Below are positions 1 to 8,487 of a stretch of DNA of 30,408 nucleotides, in pieces. How positions within the stretch are numbered: the first letter of the stretch is position 1; the number at the start of each line of letters is the position of its first letter. The DNA is taken from positions 1-30,408 of the IMG/VR virus record IMGVR_UViG_3300030099_008287. One strand, written 5' to 3'. Both the position numbers and the translations under genes were made by a program. This stretch comes from a virus. Below the pieces are notes generated by a model, which saw only the letters and a program-made list of their open reading frames with translations, did no database searches and had not been told where the DNA came from.

Positions 1-435
1 ACTGACGGTACTGCACCAGATGCTCAAAGCGCTCCAATCTCTGCTACGGATGATGTCCGTAACCAGGTTTTCAATAGCGCTGGTATGCCTGAATTCTATG
101 GAGTTACCCTCCAGGAATACAATGAGATGGGCGTAGGCAAGAAGTGGAACACAACCTTCGGAGCTGGAGGCAGTGTCTCGTTTGACGATCACTACTCCGT
201 TGCCGCCTCTGCAACGACATTCGTTCCAGGAAGCGAAGAAATTCTCGTAGGCATTGATATGTCTCGTGAATCTTTGATTCGTGCGGTAGCCACCGATTCC
301 GAATCTGGAGACGAGTTTACTCTCGTAGCCGACGACCAGTTCGTAACTCGCCAGTCCAAGATTGGCTACTACGGATCTCTTGAAGAAGGGCGTATGATTA
401 TCGACGACAAGGTCCTCATGGGTCTGATCGTATAA
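1..435 (+). CDS. Major capsid protein, C-terminal part (5' end outside window)
   Basis: The reading frame is open from base 1, so this is the 3' end of a longer gene; the first ATG at 85 is internal. The visible 144 residues include a stretch with EEILVGIDMSRESLIR, then DDQFVTRQSKIGYYGSLEEGR and a VLMGLIV terminus. That pattern fits the end of the HK97-fold major capsid protein of large tailed phages, where the C-terminal part completes the A-domain/P-domain core of the capsomer subunit (family knowledge from memory; no search run). Base composition is about 49% G+C in the first 120 bases, well above the AT-rich genes that follow, with C-ending Phe/Asp/Asn codons, as expected for the most highly expressed late gene. 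It is followed directly by a strong terminator. Identification as capsid rests on pattern recognition of the C-terminal block and is fairly secure. Confidence 0.75.
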   Translation, partial: TDGTAPDAQSAPISATDDVRNQVFNSAGMPEFYGVTLQEYNEMGVGKKWNTTFGAGGSVSFDDHYSVAASATTFVPGSEEILVGIDMSRESLIRAVATDSESGDEFTLVADDQFVTRQSKIGYYGSLEEGRMIIDDKVLMGLIV

Positions 436-457
436 TTTAACCCCCAACTCTCACCTT

Positions 458-489
458 AAAATCCACCTCGAAATCGGGGTGGATTTTTT
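458..489 (+). terminator. Rho-independent terminator after the capsid gene
   Basis: AAAATCCACCTCG (458-470) pairs with CGGGGTGGATTTT (475-487): 13 base pairs with one T-G wobble and a 4-base AAAT loop, ending in a run of six T (484-489). It starts 22 bases after the capsid stop codon. This is the clearest intrinsic terminator in the window and would insulate the very high capsid transcription from the genes downstream. Confidence 0.9.
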
Positions 490-551
490 GTTGTATATAT
501 TTATTATATCTTGTGTATCTATATTTATAAGGAAAAAGGAGTATAATTACT

Positions 552-1001
552 ATGGCAAAAAAGAAAACAACTAATTCACGAGCAGCTTCCGCAAGGAAGT
601 CCAAGGTAAAAACGGCAAAAAAGATTCAGACCCCAAAGAAGGAAAAGCCTCAACTTGAGAGCTTGCAGCAAACAAATGGCAAAAGCTATGATGAGAAGGT
701 TGCAAGGGCGAAAGAACTAGAGCAAATTATGGGGCTTCAGAAAATGAGTCCATTCAAAACAAATGACCCAGAGGCTTTTGAGGAAATGTTGGAAGATATG
801 AATCTGACAGATCTACAAGCTATGGCTGTAAAAGTGGGAATCTTTCCTTCTGGAAATAAGACTGTACTTAAAAATAAAATAAAAAGATCATTTAAGGCTA
901 GCCTTACTGGCCAAGGAAGTGTAACTCTTATGGGGAAACCATTAGAACTTGATCCCAATAATCCAACACATAAAGAAGTACTAGACTATTTGAGAGACTA
1001 A
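552..1001 (+). CDS. Small basic protein with SAP-like helix-extended-helix segment
   Basis: 149 residues. The first ~35 residues are very basic and Ala/Lys/Ser-rich (KKKTTNSRAASARKSK), suggesting nucleic acid or capsid contact. Residues ~82-115 (MNLTDLQAMAVKVGIFPSGN and the following Lys-rich helix) resemble a SAP motif: helix, a Gly-containing turn, then a second helix that keeps a K-x2-L spacing. SAP motifs bind DNA in many proteins. The start ATG has a good Shine-Dalgarno, AAGGAG, ending 10 bases upstream. The gene lies between the capsid gene and two other virion-type genes, so a head-associated DNA-binding role is a reasonable guess. I do not recognise a named family, and no clear sigma-70 promoter was found between the capsid terminator and this gene. 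Confidence 0.7.
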   Translation: MAKKKTTNSRAASARKSKVKTAKKIQTPKKEKPQLESLQQTNGKSYDEKVARAKELEQIMGLQKMSPFKTNDPEAFEEMLEDMNLTDLQAMAVKVGIFPSGNKTVLKNKIKRSFKASLTGQGSVTLMGKPLELDPNNPTHKEVLDYLRD

Positions 1002-1005
1002 TAAA

Positions 1006-1527
1006 ATGACTAAGATCGGCGACCTTGCTACAGAAATATATGATTACGAATTCGGTTATGAAACTGGAGATGCGAGAATCACAGAGATCTCTTTGATCTC
1101 TGGATGGTTGTATGGTCACCTTGGAGAGTTAAATACATACATCTTTACGTGCTTTAGCGGAGACAATCCTAATAAGTTTGATCTGGAGGCTCAAGCAATT
1201 TTAAAGGAAATGTATATATGTGAGTGGTATAGAAAAGAGCACAGAAATCAACTTAGAACCGTGGCTTCCTCGAGCACAACAGAAACTTCCGTAAGTAATG
1301 ATTGGGAGGTAATAAGAGAGGGAGACTCTATGATCAAGAGGGCAACTTCCAAAAAAGGCGAAACTTCCAAGGTTGTTAAAAACTACCAAGATGCAATCGA
1401 CGCTTCGACTCAAAGATTTAAAGATTTAGTTTATGCATATAACTTGTACGGTGCTAATCCAAGTCAAGTGGTAGGAAAAGACTGTCCAATAAAGACCGAC
1501 TCGGATCTAGACAATTACTACGATTAA
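1006..1527 (+). CDS. Hypothetical virion-type protein (possible head/neck component)
   Basis: 173 residues, starting 4 bases after the previous stop, so almost certainly co-transcribed. The N-terminal two thirds are predicted helical with aromatic-rich segments (IYDYEFGYE, ISGWLYGHLGELNTYIFTCF). A Ser/Thr/Lys-rich linker follows, then a C-terminal helix (YQDAIDASTQRFKDLVYAYN) that looks like the small helical proteins at head-tail junctions of myovirus-type phages. It has no signal peptide or membrane segment. The position just downstream of the major capsid gene is where neck and head-completion proteins are encoded in many such phages. The assignment is by position and general shape only; no family was recognised. 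Confidence 0.65.
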   Translation: MTKIGDLATEIYDYEFGYETGDARITEISLISGWLYGHLGELNTYIFTCFSGDNPNKFDLEAQAILKEMYICEWYRKEHRNQLRTVASSSTTETSVSNDWEVIREGDSMIKRATSKKGETSKVVKNYQDAIDASTQRFKDLVYAYNLYGANPSQVVGKDCPIKTDSDLDNYYD

Positions 1528-1543
1528 GTGTACATATATTTGA

Positions 1544-2062
1544 ATGAACGATCAAGCTCCAGAAGAATCAAAAGCTGATAATACTGATATGGGAAGAATG
1601 ACCAAGTCGGAGCTTTTCCATATTTGGAAAAAAGCTAGAGTGATGTATGATATGGTTCAAGAAGATGACGAGCTAGAAACTTGGGTAAAAAACAAAGTCA
1701 GAGAAGCTCATGATGCCCTAGATGAGGCTATGAGATATACTGAATACGATAAAACATTTCCAGCACAACGAGAAAAGGATGACGGCGGGCCGAATAACTT
1801 TTTATCGAACGAAGATAAGCGCTATCCCACTCCTACAGCTACAGAAACTGGCGATCAATTTGTAACAAGATGCATACAAGACGCTAATATGAAAAAAAGG
1901 TATCCAGAATCTTCTGATAGATTCATGTCATGCATGATTATTTATAATGATGTCGTTGAGTCCGAAAAGAAACTCTCTCAAAATCCTGGAGAAAAGTTTA
2001 ATGATCCCATGGCTCCATCAGAGCCAGAAATTAAAGATCCTGAGAAACCTCTGCTTCCTTAA
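1544..2062 (+). CDS. Virion-type protein with Phe-x3-Cys ... Cys-x3-Tyr mini-module
   Basis: 172 residues. Residues 44-69 (LETWVKNKVREAHDALDEAM and onward to YTEYD) form an amphipathic helix of a kind common in phage head or core proteins, typically reading 'WV..K...A.DYL.....Y'. Residues 106-134 carry FVTRC (C110) and, 20 residues later, C130-x3-Tyr; this small two-cysteine module recurs in phage structural proteins and again in the 593-residue protein encoded at 13878-15659. The C-terminus is Pro/Glu-rich and likely disordered. The gene follows its neighbour by 16 bases. Its 3' end overlaps the convergently transcribed clp gene by 32 bases, with no terminator between them. Function is unknown; a structural or core role is inferred from the shared modules. 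Confidence 0.7.
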   Translation: MNDQAPEESKADNTDMGRMTKSELFHIWKKARVMYDMVQEDDELETWVKNKVREAHDALDEAMRYTEYDKTFPAQREKDDGGPNNFLSNEDKRYPTPTATETGDQFVTRCIQDANMKKRYPESSDRFMSCMIIYNDVVESEKKLSQNPGEKFNDPMAPSEPEIKDPEKPLLP

Positions 2063-4505
2063 TTGAGTGGTAAATCTCTCCACCTTTAGCGGAGAAGGTA
2101 ACTTTATCTCCCGCCGATATTTCTTCACCAAGAATAAGCTCTGAAAGCTTATTTTCCACATGCTTTTGAAGTAATCTATGAACTGGTCTTGCGCCCAGCT
2201 TTTCCTCTATAGCTTCCTTTGCAACTAAGGAAATAAAACTTGGAGTTCCATGAACATAGAAATTTTTTGATTTGAGCTTGTCTTGTATTTTGCCAATTTC
2301 CAGTTTAATAATTTTTTTCATACTCTTGTCGTCAAATTCTTTAAACAGAATAATCTGGTCAAGCCTATTTAAAAACTCTGGCCTAAATGTTTTTTTGAGT
2401 TCTTTCTTTAGATTTGACTTATTTTCTTTTTCTTTGTCTACAGCCCCAAATCCCATGCTTGATTTGTCTACCAAAGAGCTTCCAACGTTTCCAGTAAGAA
2501 TAACAATTGCATTATTAAAGTTAACTTTTCTTCCAGCATTGTCGGTCAAAAACCCCTCTTCAAGAATCTGGAGCAACATGTTTAACACGTCTGGATGAGC
2601 CTTCTCAATCTCATCGAATAAAACAACGCTATATGGATTTTTTCTGATTTTTTCTGTTAAGATTCCACCTTCCTCGTACCCAACATATCCAGGAGATGAG
2701 CCAATCATTTTATTTGAGGAGACTTTTTCTGAGTATTCACTCATATCAAGCTGGATTATTTTATCTCTTCCTCCAAATACCGATTCGGCTATAATTTTAG
2801 AAGTGTAAGTTTTTCCAGTTCCTGTAGGCCCAAGCAAAAGAAAGCTTCCTATGGGTTTATTATTATCCTGTAGACCAGATTTTGATCTTAATATAGAGCT
2901 TGAAACTTCTTCAAGGGCTTCGTCTTGACCGATAATATGTTTTTTTAAGTTCGACTTTAATCCAAGCAGCCTCTTTGATTCGCTTTTAGACAACTCTTTT
3001 ACAGGAACTCCAGTTCTTGATGCAATGACTTCATATATATCATTGCTTGTGACAGAAATCTTCCTTTTGAGCGTCTTGGCCGCCCAAGAGGATAATATTG
3101 AGTCATATTCGACCAAAAGCCTTTCTTGGGTATCTCTTATAAAAGATCTTTGCCCCGAATCGAAAACTTGAGTTTCTTCAATAGCAAGTTCTTCGAGCCT
3201 TCTTTCTATGGACTTTGCGGACTCTGGCCTCTGTATTTTTTTGATTTTAACCTTAGATCCAGCTTGGTCCATAATATCTATAGCCTTATCTGGGAAATGG
3301 CGATTCTGCAGATACTTTGAGGAGAGCTCAATAATTAAATTTAGGATTTTATCGTCATAAGATATTCCATGAAAGTCCTCATATTTTTTTCTAATACCAT
3401 TTAAGATTTCAAGCGTCTCTTCTGGAGTTGGCTCTATGGCCTTAACGGCCTGAAACCTTCTATCTAACGCCCCATCTTTTAGAATGCTCTTTTTATACTC
3501 TTCTTGGGTAGTCGCACCTATGCATTTAATTTCTCCTCTTGCAAGCAATGGCTTGAGCATATTTGCCGCATCCATACTTCCCTCTGCCGCCCCAGCGCCT
3601 ATAAGGGTGTGAATTTCATCAATAAATAAAATTATGCTTTGATTCTTTTTTGCTTCGTCTATAACTTTTTTTAATCTATCCTCAAACTGTCCTCTATATT
3701 TAGTCCCAGCAATAAGAGATCCAAGATCTAGAGAGTAAATTACTTTATTAATTAAAAAATCAGGAGCCTCGGCAGATACTATTTTTTGCGCAAGCCCTTC
3801 GACGATAGCGGTTTTTCCAACGCCAGGTTCTCCTAAAAGTATCGGGTTATTTTTTGTTCTCCTGCATAATATCTCGCAGACAGATGATATTTCTTTTTCT
3901 TTGCCAATAATTGAATCAAATTTACCCTCCAAGGCTAAGACATTGTAGTTTACTGCAAACTTGTCTAGATTTGAGGTTGATAGGTCTTTGTGTTTTGGCG
4001 CAGTGGGTGGTTGCATTGATATGCCTGCAACCCTTGAATCTGGGGGCCCGAGTCTTGTAAAATGAAGATAGTTCCTAACCTCCTCGATAATGTCCTCTTC
4101 TGCAAGACCCAGAGAATGAAAGTATTGTGCCGCTGGAGAAGGCTTGTACTTAAGTAGAGCCAATAGCATATGCTCTAATCCAACATATTCATGCCCAAGC
4201 TTTTCGCTCACCGTTGCGGAAACTTTTAAAACTAAATGAAAATGCTCGTCATATTCTAATTTTGAGGCCTTTCTGCCCCTGTCTATCTCTGATAAATTTC
4301 TTTCAATCTCATTTTTGATAATTTCCGCATCAACACCAAGGAGAAAAAGAATTTCATGTACGATTCCCGCGCTTAACTTGAGCATTCCATAGAAAAGATG
4401 CTCCAATGTTATGACTGGAGAATTGTATTTTTCAGCAATCTTTTTCGCTTGACTAATCGCCTGTTGAGCCCTAGGCGTAAAGTTGGGCTTTTGCTTCATT
4501 GACAT
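2031..4505 (-). CDS. clpC: ClpC/ClpA-type AAA+ unfoldase (Hsp100)
   Basis: 824 residues with the full class I Clp layout. A double Clp-N repeat covers about 8-145. AAA-1 has Walker A GEPGVGKT at 225-232 and Walker B ILFIDE at 292-297. A short coiled middle region of about 50 residues follows, and AAA-2 has Walker A GPTGTGKT at 559-566 and Walker B VVLFDE at 627-632. The middle region is the ClpC size, far shorter than in the disaggregase ClpB. In AAA-2, MGF at 684-686 sits where ClpA, ClpC and ClpX carry the IGL/VGF loop that docks into ClpP. The protein should therefore thread substrates into a ClpP barrel, and a ClpP homologue is encoded at 23774-24478. It is the last gene of the polymerase operon, 11 bases after the polymerase stop, with its own Shine-Dalgarno (GGAG, 8 bases before ATG). 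The symbol is by similarity; a ClpA-like name would also be defensible. Confidence 0.93.
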   Translation of the reverse strand: MSMKQKPNFTPRAQQAISQAKKIAEKYNSPVITLEHLFYGMLKLSAGIVHEILFLLGVDAEIIKNEIERNLSEIDRGRKASKLEYDEHFHLVLKVSATVSEKLGHEYVGLEHMLLALLKYKPSPAAQYFHSLGLAEEDIIEEVRNYLHFTRLGPPDSRVAGISMQPPTAPKHKDLSTSNLDKFAVNYNVLALEGKFDSIIGKEKEISSVCEILCRRTKNNPILLGEPGVGKTAIVEGLAQKIVSAEAPDFLINKVIYSLDLGSLIAGTKYRGQFEDRLKKVIDEAKKNQSIILFIDEIHTLIGAGAAEGSMDAANMLKPLLARGEIKCIGATTQEEYKKSILKDGALDRRFQAVKAIEPTPEETLEILNGIRKKYEDFHGISYDDKILNLIIELSSKYLQNRHFPDKAIDIMDQAGSKVKIKKIQRPESAKSIERRLEELAIEETQVFDSGQRSFIRDTQERLLVEYDSILSSWAAKTLKRKISVTSNDIYEVIASRTGVPVKELSKSESKRLLGLKSNLKKHIIGQDEALEEVSSSILRSKSGLQDNNKPIGSFLLLGPTGTGKTYTSKIIAESVFGGRDKIIQLDMSEYSEKVSSNKMIGSSPGYVGYEEGGILTEKIRKNPYSVVLFDEIEKAHPDVLNMLLQILEEGFLTDNAGRKVNFNNAIVILTGNVGSSLVDKSSMGFGAVDKEKENKSNLKKELKKTFRPEFLNRLDQIILFKEFDDKSMKKIIKLEIGKIQDKLKSKNFYVHGTPSFISLVAKEAIEEKLGARPVHRLLQKHVENKLSELILGEEISAGDKVTFSAKGGEIYHSIKEAEVSQDL

Positions 4506-4516
4506 TATTTACACTC

Positions 4517-7078
4517 CTATCTGATTTCAGACAGCTTCATATATATTTTTTCATCCATAATTTTTAAATTTCTTAAGAAAAGTATATCTTCTCCTTTTGT
4601 TCCATACAGTATTACTATGTTATTTTTCTTAGGCACTTTATTGCCTGCGTCTATGTATTTATCGTAATTTTGGCCTCTTCTGCTGTTTAGCAGCATGGCA
4701 TCATATCTCCCAACTTCATCTGCAACAGTTATCTTAATATATTTATTTCCGTTTCTACTCGTTCGTTTGAATGCATCTTCTACTACACCTATGAATCTGG
4801 CAGAATCGTTTTCAAACATTGAATTGTAATATATTGAGTCATTTAATGCTTCGGTTTGCTCTGGAAATACTTTGTTAAGTCTTGTGCTATGGGAATATCC
4901 AAGAAGCTGGGTTTCAAAATACCAATTAGCAAATTTTTCATATTTTTTATTCTTGTCATATATGGTCTTGTATGGGTCATACTTCTTTTTAAATGTATTA
5001 AATCTACTCTCCTTCATAAGGGGCTTACCGTCATCTCCGACAAGGTCTCCTTTTTTTGCGTCTGCGATTGCATTTAGTAGTTTATAGTTATACTTTTCTC
5101 CAAGCGTGATAAAGTTTCTTTTTTCTCTTTCTGTGAGAAGGTTAAAAGCTTGAGCCTCAAGAACCATAAGCGATCTATTGTCGCCTTTACTGCTCAATGC
5201 CCCAGCTTGAATTAACGAAGAGAGTACCCCAATATTTAGTCCAGCTTGTTTGGCTGCAAGAAATATATCATATTTAGTTGGGGTATCTGTGTCCCTAAAG
5301 TCTCTTAACGATTGTAGTGATTTTTCGCTGACACCCTTAATGCTATTTAATCCAAATCTTATATCTTCTCCCTCAATAGAGAATGTCATTTTAGATTTAG
5401 CAAGATCTGGAGACAAGAGCTTGATATTAAACCTGGGTAATTCTTGGCAAATTCTTGAAATTTCTTCTTGGGGGGAGGGCTCGTACTGAGTCATCTTCAA
5501 CAGAGAAACAAAAAACTGTTGAGGGTGGTTGAACTTAAGATATGTGGTCCATGCAGAAAGTGTCGCATATGCCACGGCGTGTGATTTATTAAAAGAATAG
5601 TTCGCGCTATCCTCTGCGACTCTCCACAATACTTCGCCAATCTCGGGGTCTAAATTATTTTTTTCGATTTTTTCTTCAATCTTTTGTTTCCATGCGGGCA
5701 TTTGATCAACTTTCTTTTTACCCACAATTCTTCTAAGTTGTTCAGATTCATCAAGAGTAAATCCTACCTTAACCGCCATCTGCATCAACTGTTCTTGATA
5801 AAGAGGAATTCCGCCAGTATAACCCAAAACTTCGTCATAAAATTCATGAACGCTTTGCGATTCTCCAGTTTCGGAATATTTTGCATAAGAATCCAAAAAG
5901 TCAAGCGCCCCAGGCCTTCCAATAGCAACTGCAGCGCTAAGTTCCTCCAAGTTCTTTGGCTTAATCTTTTTACAAACCTTATAGTTGGTATCAGACTCTA
6001 GCTGAAAAAGACCGTGAGGGCATTGCAGGGAGCTCAAAGGCTCGTATACAAAATCTTCTGAAAGGTCAACCCCATAGATATCTATGTCAAGCGATTTACA
6101 GACATCATAAATAACGCTTAAAGTTCTCAACCCCAAAATGTCAAACTTTACCATAAGTTCGGCAACCCAATTCATGTCATATCCAGTTACCAATGCGCCA
6201 TCGTTAGTGGTCTGGACTGGGCATATATCTGTCAATGTATCATGAGAAATAGCTATACCACTTGGATGAACGCCAGTGTTCTTGTTCAAGCCTTGAAGCT
6301 TTAGCGCGATATTAAAAACTTCTGGATTGCTGGCCGCCCAATCAGAAAACTTCTCACTTTCTTGTAATGCTTCTTCAAGGGGAATCACAACACCGAATCT
6401 TTTAGGAATCATATCGCTAACCTCATTCACCTCTTGCTCTGTATAATCGCCTACAATTTTTCCGCATTCCTTAATGCATAGCTTTCCGCTAAGAGTATTG
6501 AGGGTTAGTATTTTTGCTGTTCGGGCGGGGTGTTTTTTCTCAATATAACTAATAACTTCAGCCCTTCTTTCGTAGGCAATATCGTTATCTACGTCTGCAA
6601 GTAAGCTTCCATCCAGATATGTCACTCCGTCTTTGACGATCTTTTTTGCCCTGCTTTTTGAAACAAATCTTTCAAAGAAAAGGCTATATTTCACTGGATC
6701 TACATTAGTTACTCCAATCAAATACAATACTAGTGAGCCCGCCGCAGAACCGCGGCCTGGACCAGTCGGAATATCATTCTCATGGCAATAATTAAGAATA
6801 TCCCAGTTAAGCAAAATATAATCGATAAAACCCAAATCACGCAGAATATCAAGTTCTGACTTAGCTCTTTTATAATACTCATTTTTATTTTCTAATTGAT
6901 CTATATCTCTGTCCTTGACTCCCTTGTGGCAAAGTTTCCTAAGGAAATCATAATTTGATATATTATTTGATACACCCAGCTCCTTATAATACTTTTCATC
7001 AATCTCAATCTTAGGCAGGCGCACCCCAGCAGGTACGCAATTGTCGTAACTCTCAAAATCTTCTAAAAACTCACTCAT
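4517..7078 (-). CDS. dnaE: DNA polymerase III alpha core (family C), without PHP domain
   Basis: Replicative polymerase core. GPGRGSAAGS (residues 106-115) is the family C nucleotide-binding signature. Three acidic residues in ADVDND (162, 164, 166) replace the usual PDFDVDF and keep the first two catalytic aspartates. VKFDILGLRTLSVI supplies the third. LYQEQLMQMA, LRRIVGKKK and the NKSHAVAYA block complete the palm/fingers. The C-terminal ~100 residues (FIGVVEDAFKR, YIKITVADEVG) are an OB fold. The normal N-terminal PHP domain is absent and is encoded separately upstream. I chose the ATG at 7078 because it forms an ATGA overlap with the exonuclease stop; an in-frame ATG at 7093 is the alternative. 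The length of 853 residues compares with about 1,160 for bacterial DnaE. No sliding-clamp or clamp-loader gene is visible in the window. Confidence 0.93.
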   Translation of the reverse strand: MSEFLEDFESYDNCVPAGVRLPKIEIDEKYYKELGVSNNISNYDFLRKLCHKGVKDRDIDQLENKNEYYKRAKSELDILRDLGFIDYILLNWDILNYCHENDIPTGPGRGSAAGSLVLYLIGVTNVDPVKYSLFFERFVSKSRAKKIVKDGVTYLDGSLLADVDNDIAYERRAEVISYIEKKHPARTAKILTLNTLSGKLCIKECGKIVGDYTEQEVNEVSDMIPKRFGVVIPLEEALQESEKFSDWAASNPEVFNIALKLQGLNKNTGVHPSGIAISHDTLTDICPVQTTNDGALVTGYDMNWVAELMVKFDILGLRTLSVIYDVCKSLDIDIYGVDLSEDFVYEPLSSLQCPHGLFQLESDTNYKVCKKIKPKNLEELSAAVAIGRPGALDFLDSYAKYSETGESQSVHEFYDEVLGYTGGIPLYQEQLMQMAVKVGFTLDESEQLRRIVGKKKVDQMPAWKQKIEEKIEKNNLDPEIGEVLWRVAEDSANYSFNKSHAVAYATLSAWTTYLKFNHPQQFFVSLLKMTQYEPSPQEEISRICQELPRFNIKLLSPDLAKSKMTFSIEGEDIRFGLNSIKGVSEKSLQSLRDFRDTDTPTKYDIFLAAKQAGLNIGVLSSLIQAGALSSKGDNRSLMVLEAQAFNLLTEREKRNFITLGEKYNYKLLNAIADAKKGDLVGDDGKPLMKESRFNTFKKKYDPYKTIYDKNKKYEKFANWYFETQLLGYSHSTRLNKVFPEQTEALNDSIYYNSMFENDSARFIGVVEDAFKRTSRNGNKYIKITVADEVGRYDAMLLNSRRGQNYDKYIDAGNKVPKKNNIVILYGTKGEDILFLRNLKIMDEKIYMKLSEIR

Positions 7079-7722
7079 ATTTCTATATCCCATATCATTT
7101 TTTTAAATACCTCATAGTTTATGCTTATGTCGTAAAGAGCATCATGCAGCTTTGAAGAATCAAAGTTTATATCATAATCTTTACAGCACTGCATAAGGCT
7201 GCACTTTAGACCGCGTTCAATAAAATTACTAAGTCTATATTGCCAAGCTAAAAAATTATCTCCCTTATTTATTTTAATTTGTTTTTTTAATGCTTTGGCC
7301 ACACAAAGCGTGTCTACAAGTTTAAATAGGTAACTATGATCCGCCTTGTGCTTTTTATTCACAAGCTTTCTATGTAGGTTGTGCATATATACATCGAAAC
7401 CCAATAGATTGTGCCCGACCTTAATGTAATCGTCATTATACAAATAGTCCTCAAAGTGCTCCAATGCCTCCTTCGGGTCTGTGGCTCTTTTCTTATATTT
7501 AGATTGAGAAAATCCAGTAATTTTGGCAGCCTCTGGAGAAACATTTAAGTTGTCCCATTTTAGCCAGTAATCTTTCTGTTCTATAACTCTGTCTCCCTCG
7601 ACAGCCATAAATGCGAGCTGCCAAGGCTTATTATCTCCAGCTATCAAATTGAGATTGCAGGTTTCGTAATCAAAAATTAAGTATTTTTGTTTCTTTTTGA
7701 ATCTTAGTAATTTTTCCTTCAC
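7075..7722 (-). CDS. DEDDh 3'-5' exonuclease (DnaQ-like proofreading subunit)
   Basis: 215 residues with all exonuclease motifs: Exo I FDYET (D18, E20), Exo II VGHNLLGFD (D110) and Exo III HDALYD (H193, D198). It belongs to the DnaQ/epsilon group that removes mispaired 3' ends. The gene sits between the PHP-like gene and the polymerase core, overlapping both (GTGA upstream, ATGA downstream), so it is very likely the proofreading subunit of this polymerase. It starts with GTG: the stop of the preceding gene reads TCG TGA, and a strong Shine-Dalgarno AAGGAGG lies 7 bases before the GTG. The PHP-Exo-Pol gene order matches the domain order of Gram-positive PolC, in which the exonuclease is inserted in the PHP domain. 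Confidence 0.9.
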   Translation of the reverse strand: MKEKLLRFKKKQKYLIFDYETCNLNLIAGDNKPWQLAFMAVEGDRVIEQKDYWLKWDNLNVSPEAAKITGFSQSKYKKRATDPKEALEHFEDYLYNDDYIKVGHNLLGFDVYMHNLHRKLVNKKHKADHSYLFKLVDTLCVAKALKKQIKINKGDNFLAWQYRLSNFIERGLKCSLMQCCKDYDINFDSSKLHDALYDISINYEVFKKMIWDIEI

Positions 7723-8480
7723 GATTGAGCCTCCTTCCAGCTTTCAAAGCAAAACTCATTACTTCCAAAGTGATCAAGGTTTGGCTTTGACAGGGTTTTA
7801 TTTCCAAAAGTTCTTCCACAGATACATTTATAAGTTTGAAGTGCGGACACGTCACTCCTATTTTTATAGTAAATGCTCTTGGCGGGCTCAATTTTTGATT
7901 TTTCTGCAGAAGCAAATGAGCTAACCTTTGAGGCTATTAGCTTATCAAATGGCAATCCATTGTCTTCTATGAAAAATGTTGGTTTAGTAAAAGATAAATC
8001 TGGGGTGCAGTTACTAAAAGTCATCGTATTGTTAAATATAAAAGAATCATAAAATGGTATTGCTAGCTTCAAGCTGTCATCGCTCCACACTGATTTTAGG
8101 TATTTCGCATCGATACCATTTTTAAGCTCGGTAAAGGCTTTGCTGTAAATTTGGTTTAGTAATTTGCAGCCATTATTATTTTTAGAAAAAATTATTATTT
8201 TATGTCTCGAGCTTTTCTCTTCATCTTTTGGGTTGATTGTTGCATCTTCACACATATCAATGCGTAACCCAAAGATTATCTGCATGTTATGAGAATCTGC
8301 AATTTTCTTAGCCTGAAGAAAACCAGTTAAGGTATCTTCGACTAGAACAATTTTATCAAGATTGTTTTCTTGGGCAATCGTAAAAATGCTATCCGCGCTC
8401 CCCTCTTTATGTGTAATTGGATTATCAAGGGTAAGTATGCTTTTGCCGATTGAAAAATGTGATTTAAATAATGCTAACAT
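7719..8480 (-). CDS. Detached, degenerate PHP-like domain of DNA polymerase III
   Basis: 253 residues from the chosen start. The segment with ADSIFTIAQENNLDKIVLVE and then FLQAKKIADSHNMQIIFGLRI matches, in order, the 'A...G...+A+TDH....G...F...A...G+KPI+G' core of the DnaE/PolC PHP domain. The N-terminal metal-binding H-x-H of active PHP domains is not present (LFKSHFSIGKSIL instead), and TDH is replaced by VED, so metal-dependent activity is unlikely. The C-terminus carries C-x-C, a His and a further Cys (CICGRTF ... LDHFGSNEFC) that could form a small zinc site. The ATG at 8480 was chosen over the ATG at 8516 because the twelve codons between them coincide with a near-consensus promoter whose transcript should begin at 8480. 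It is the first gene of the polymerase operon and probably forms the N-terminal part of a split polymerase. Confidence 0.75.
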   Translation of the reverse strand: MLALFKSHFSIGKSILTLDNPITHKEGSADSIFTIAQENNLDKIVLVEDTLTGFLQAKKIADSHNMQIIFGLRIDMCEDATINPKDEEKSSRHKIIIFSKNNNGCKLLNQIYSKAFTELKNGIDAKYLKSVWSDDSLKLAIPFYDSFIFNNTMTFSNCTPDLSFTKPTFFIEDNGLPFDKLIASKVSSFASAEKSKIEPAKSIYYKNRSDVSALQTYKCICGRTFGNKTLSKPNLDHFGSNEFCFESWKEAQS

Positions 8481-8487
8481 GCCAATA

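Noticed and set aside
519-530. T4-type late promoter TATAAATA on the minus strand upstream of the 552 gene
   Set aside because: It would fire leftward into the capsid terminator and antisense to the capsid gene; the site lies in a very AT-rich spacer and no second example was found at the expected places.
2031-2062. Bidirectional terminator at the convergent virion/clp junction
   Set aside because: The two coding regions overlap by 32 bases and no stable stem with a T run is visible there.
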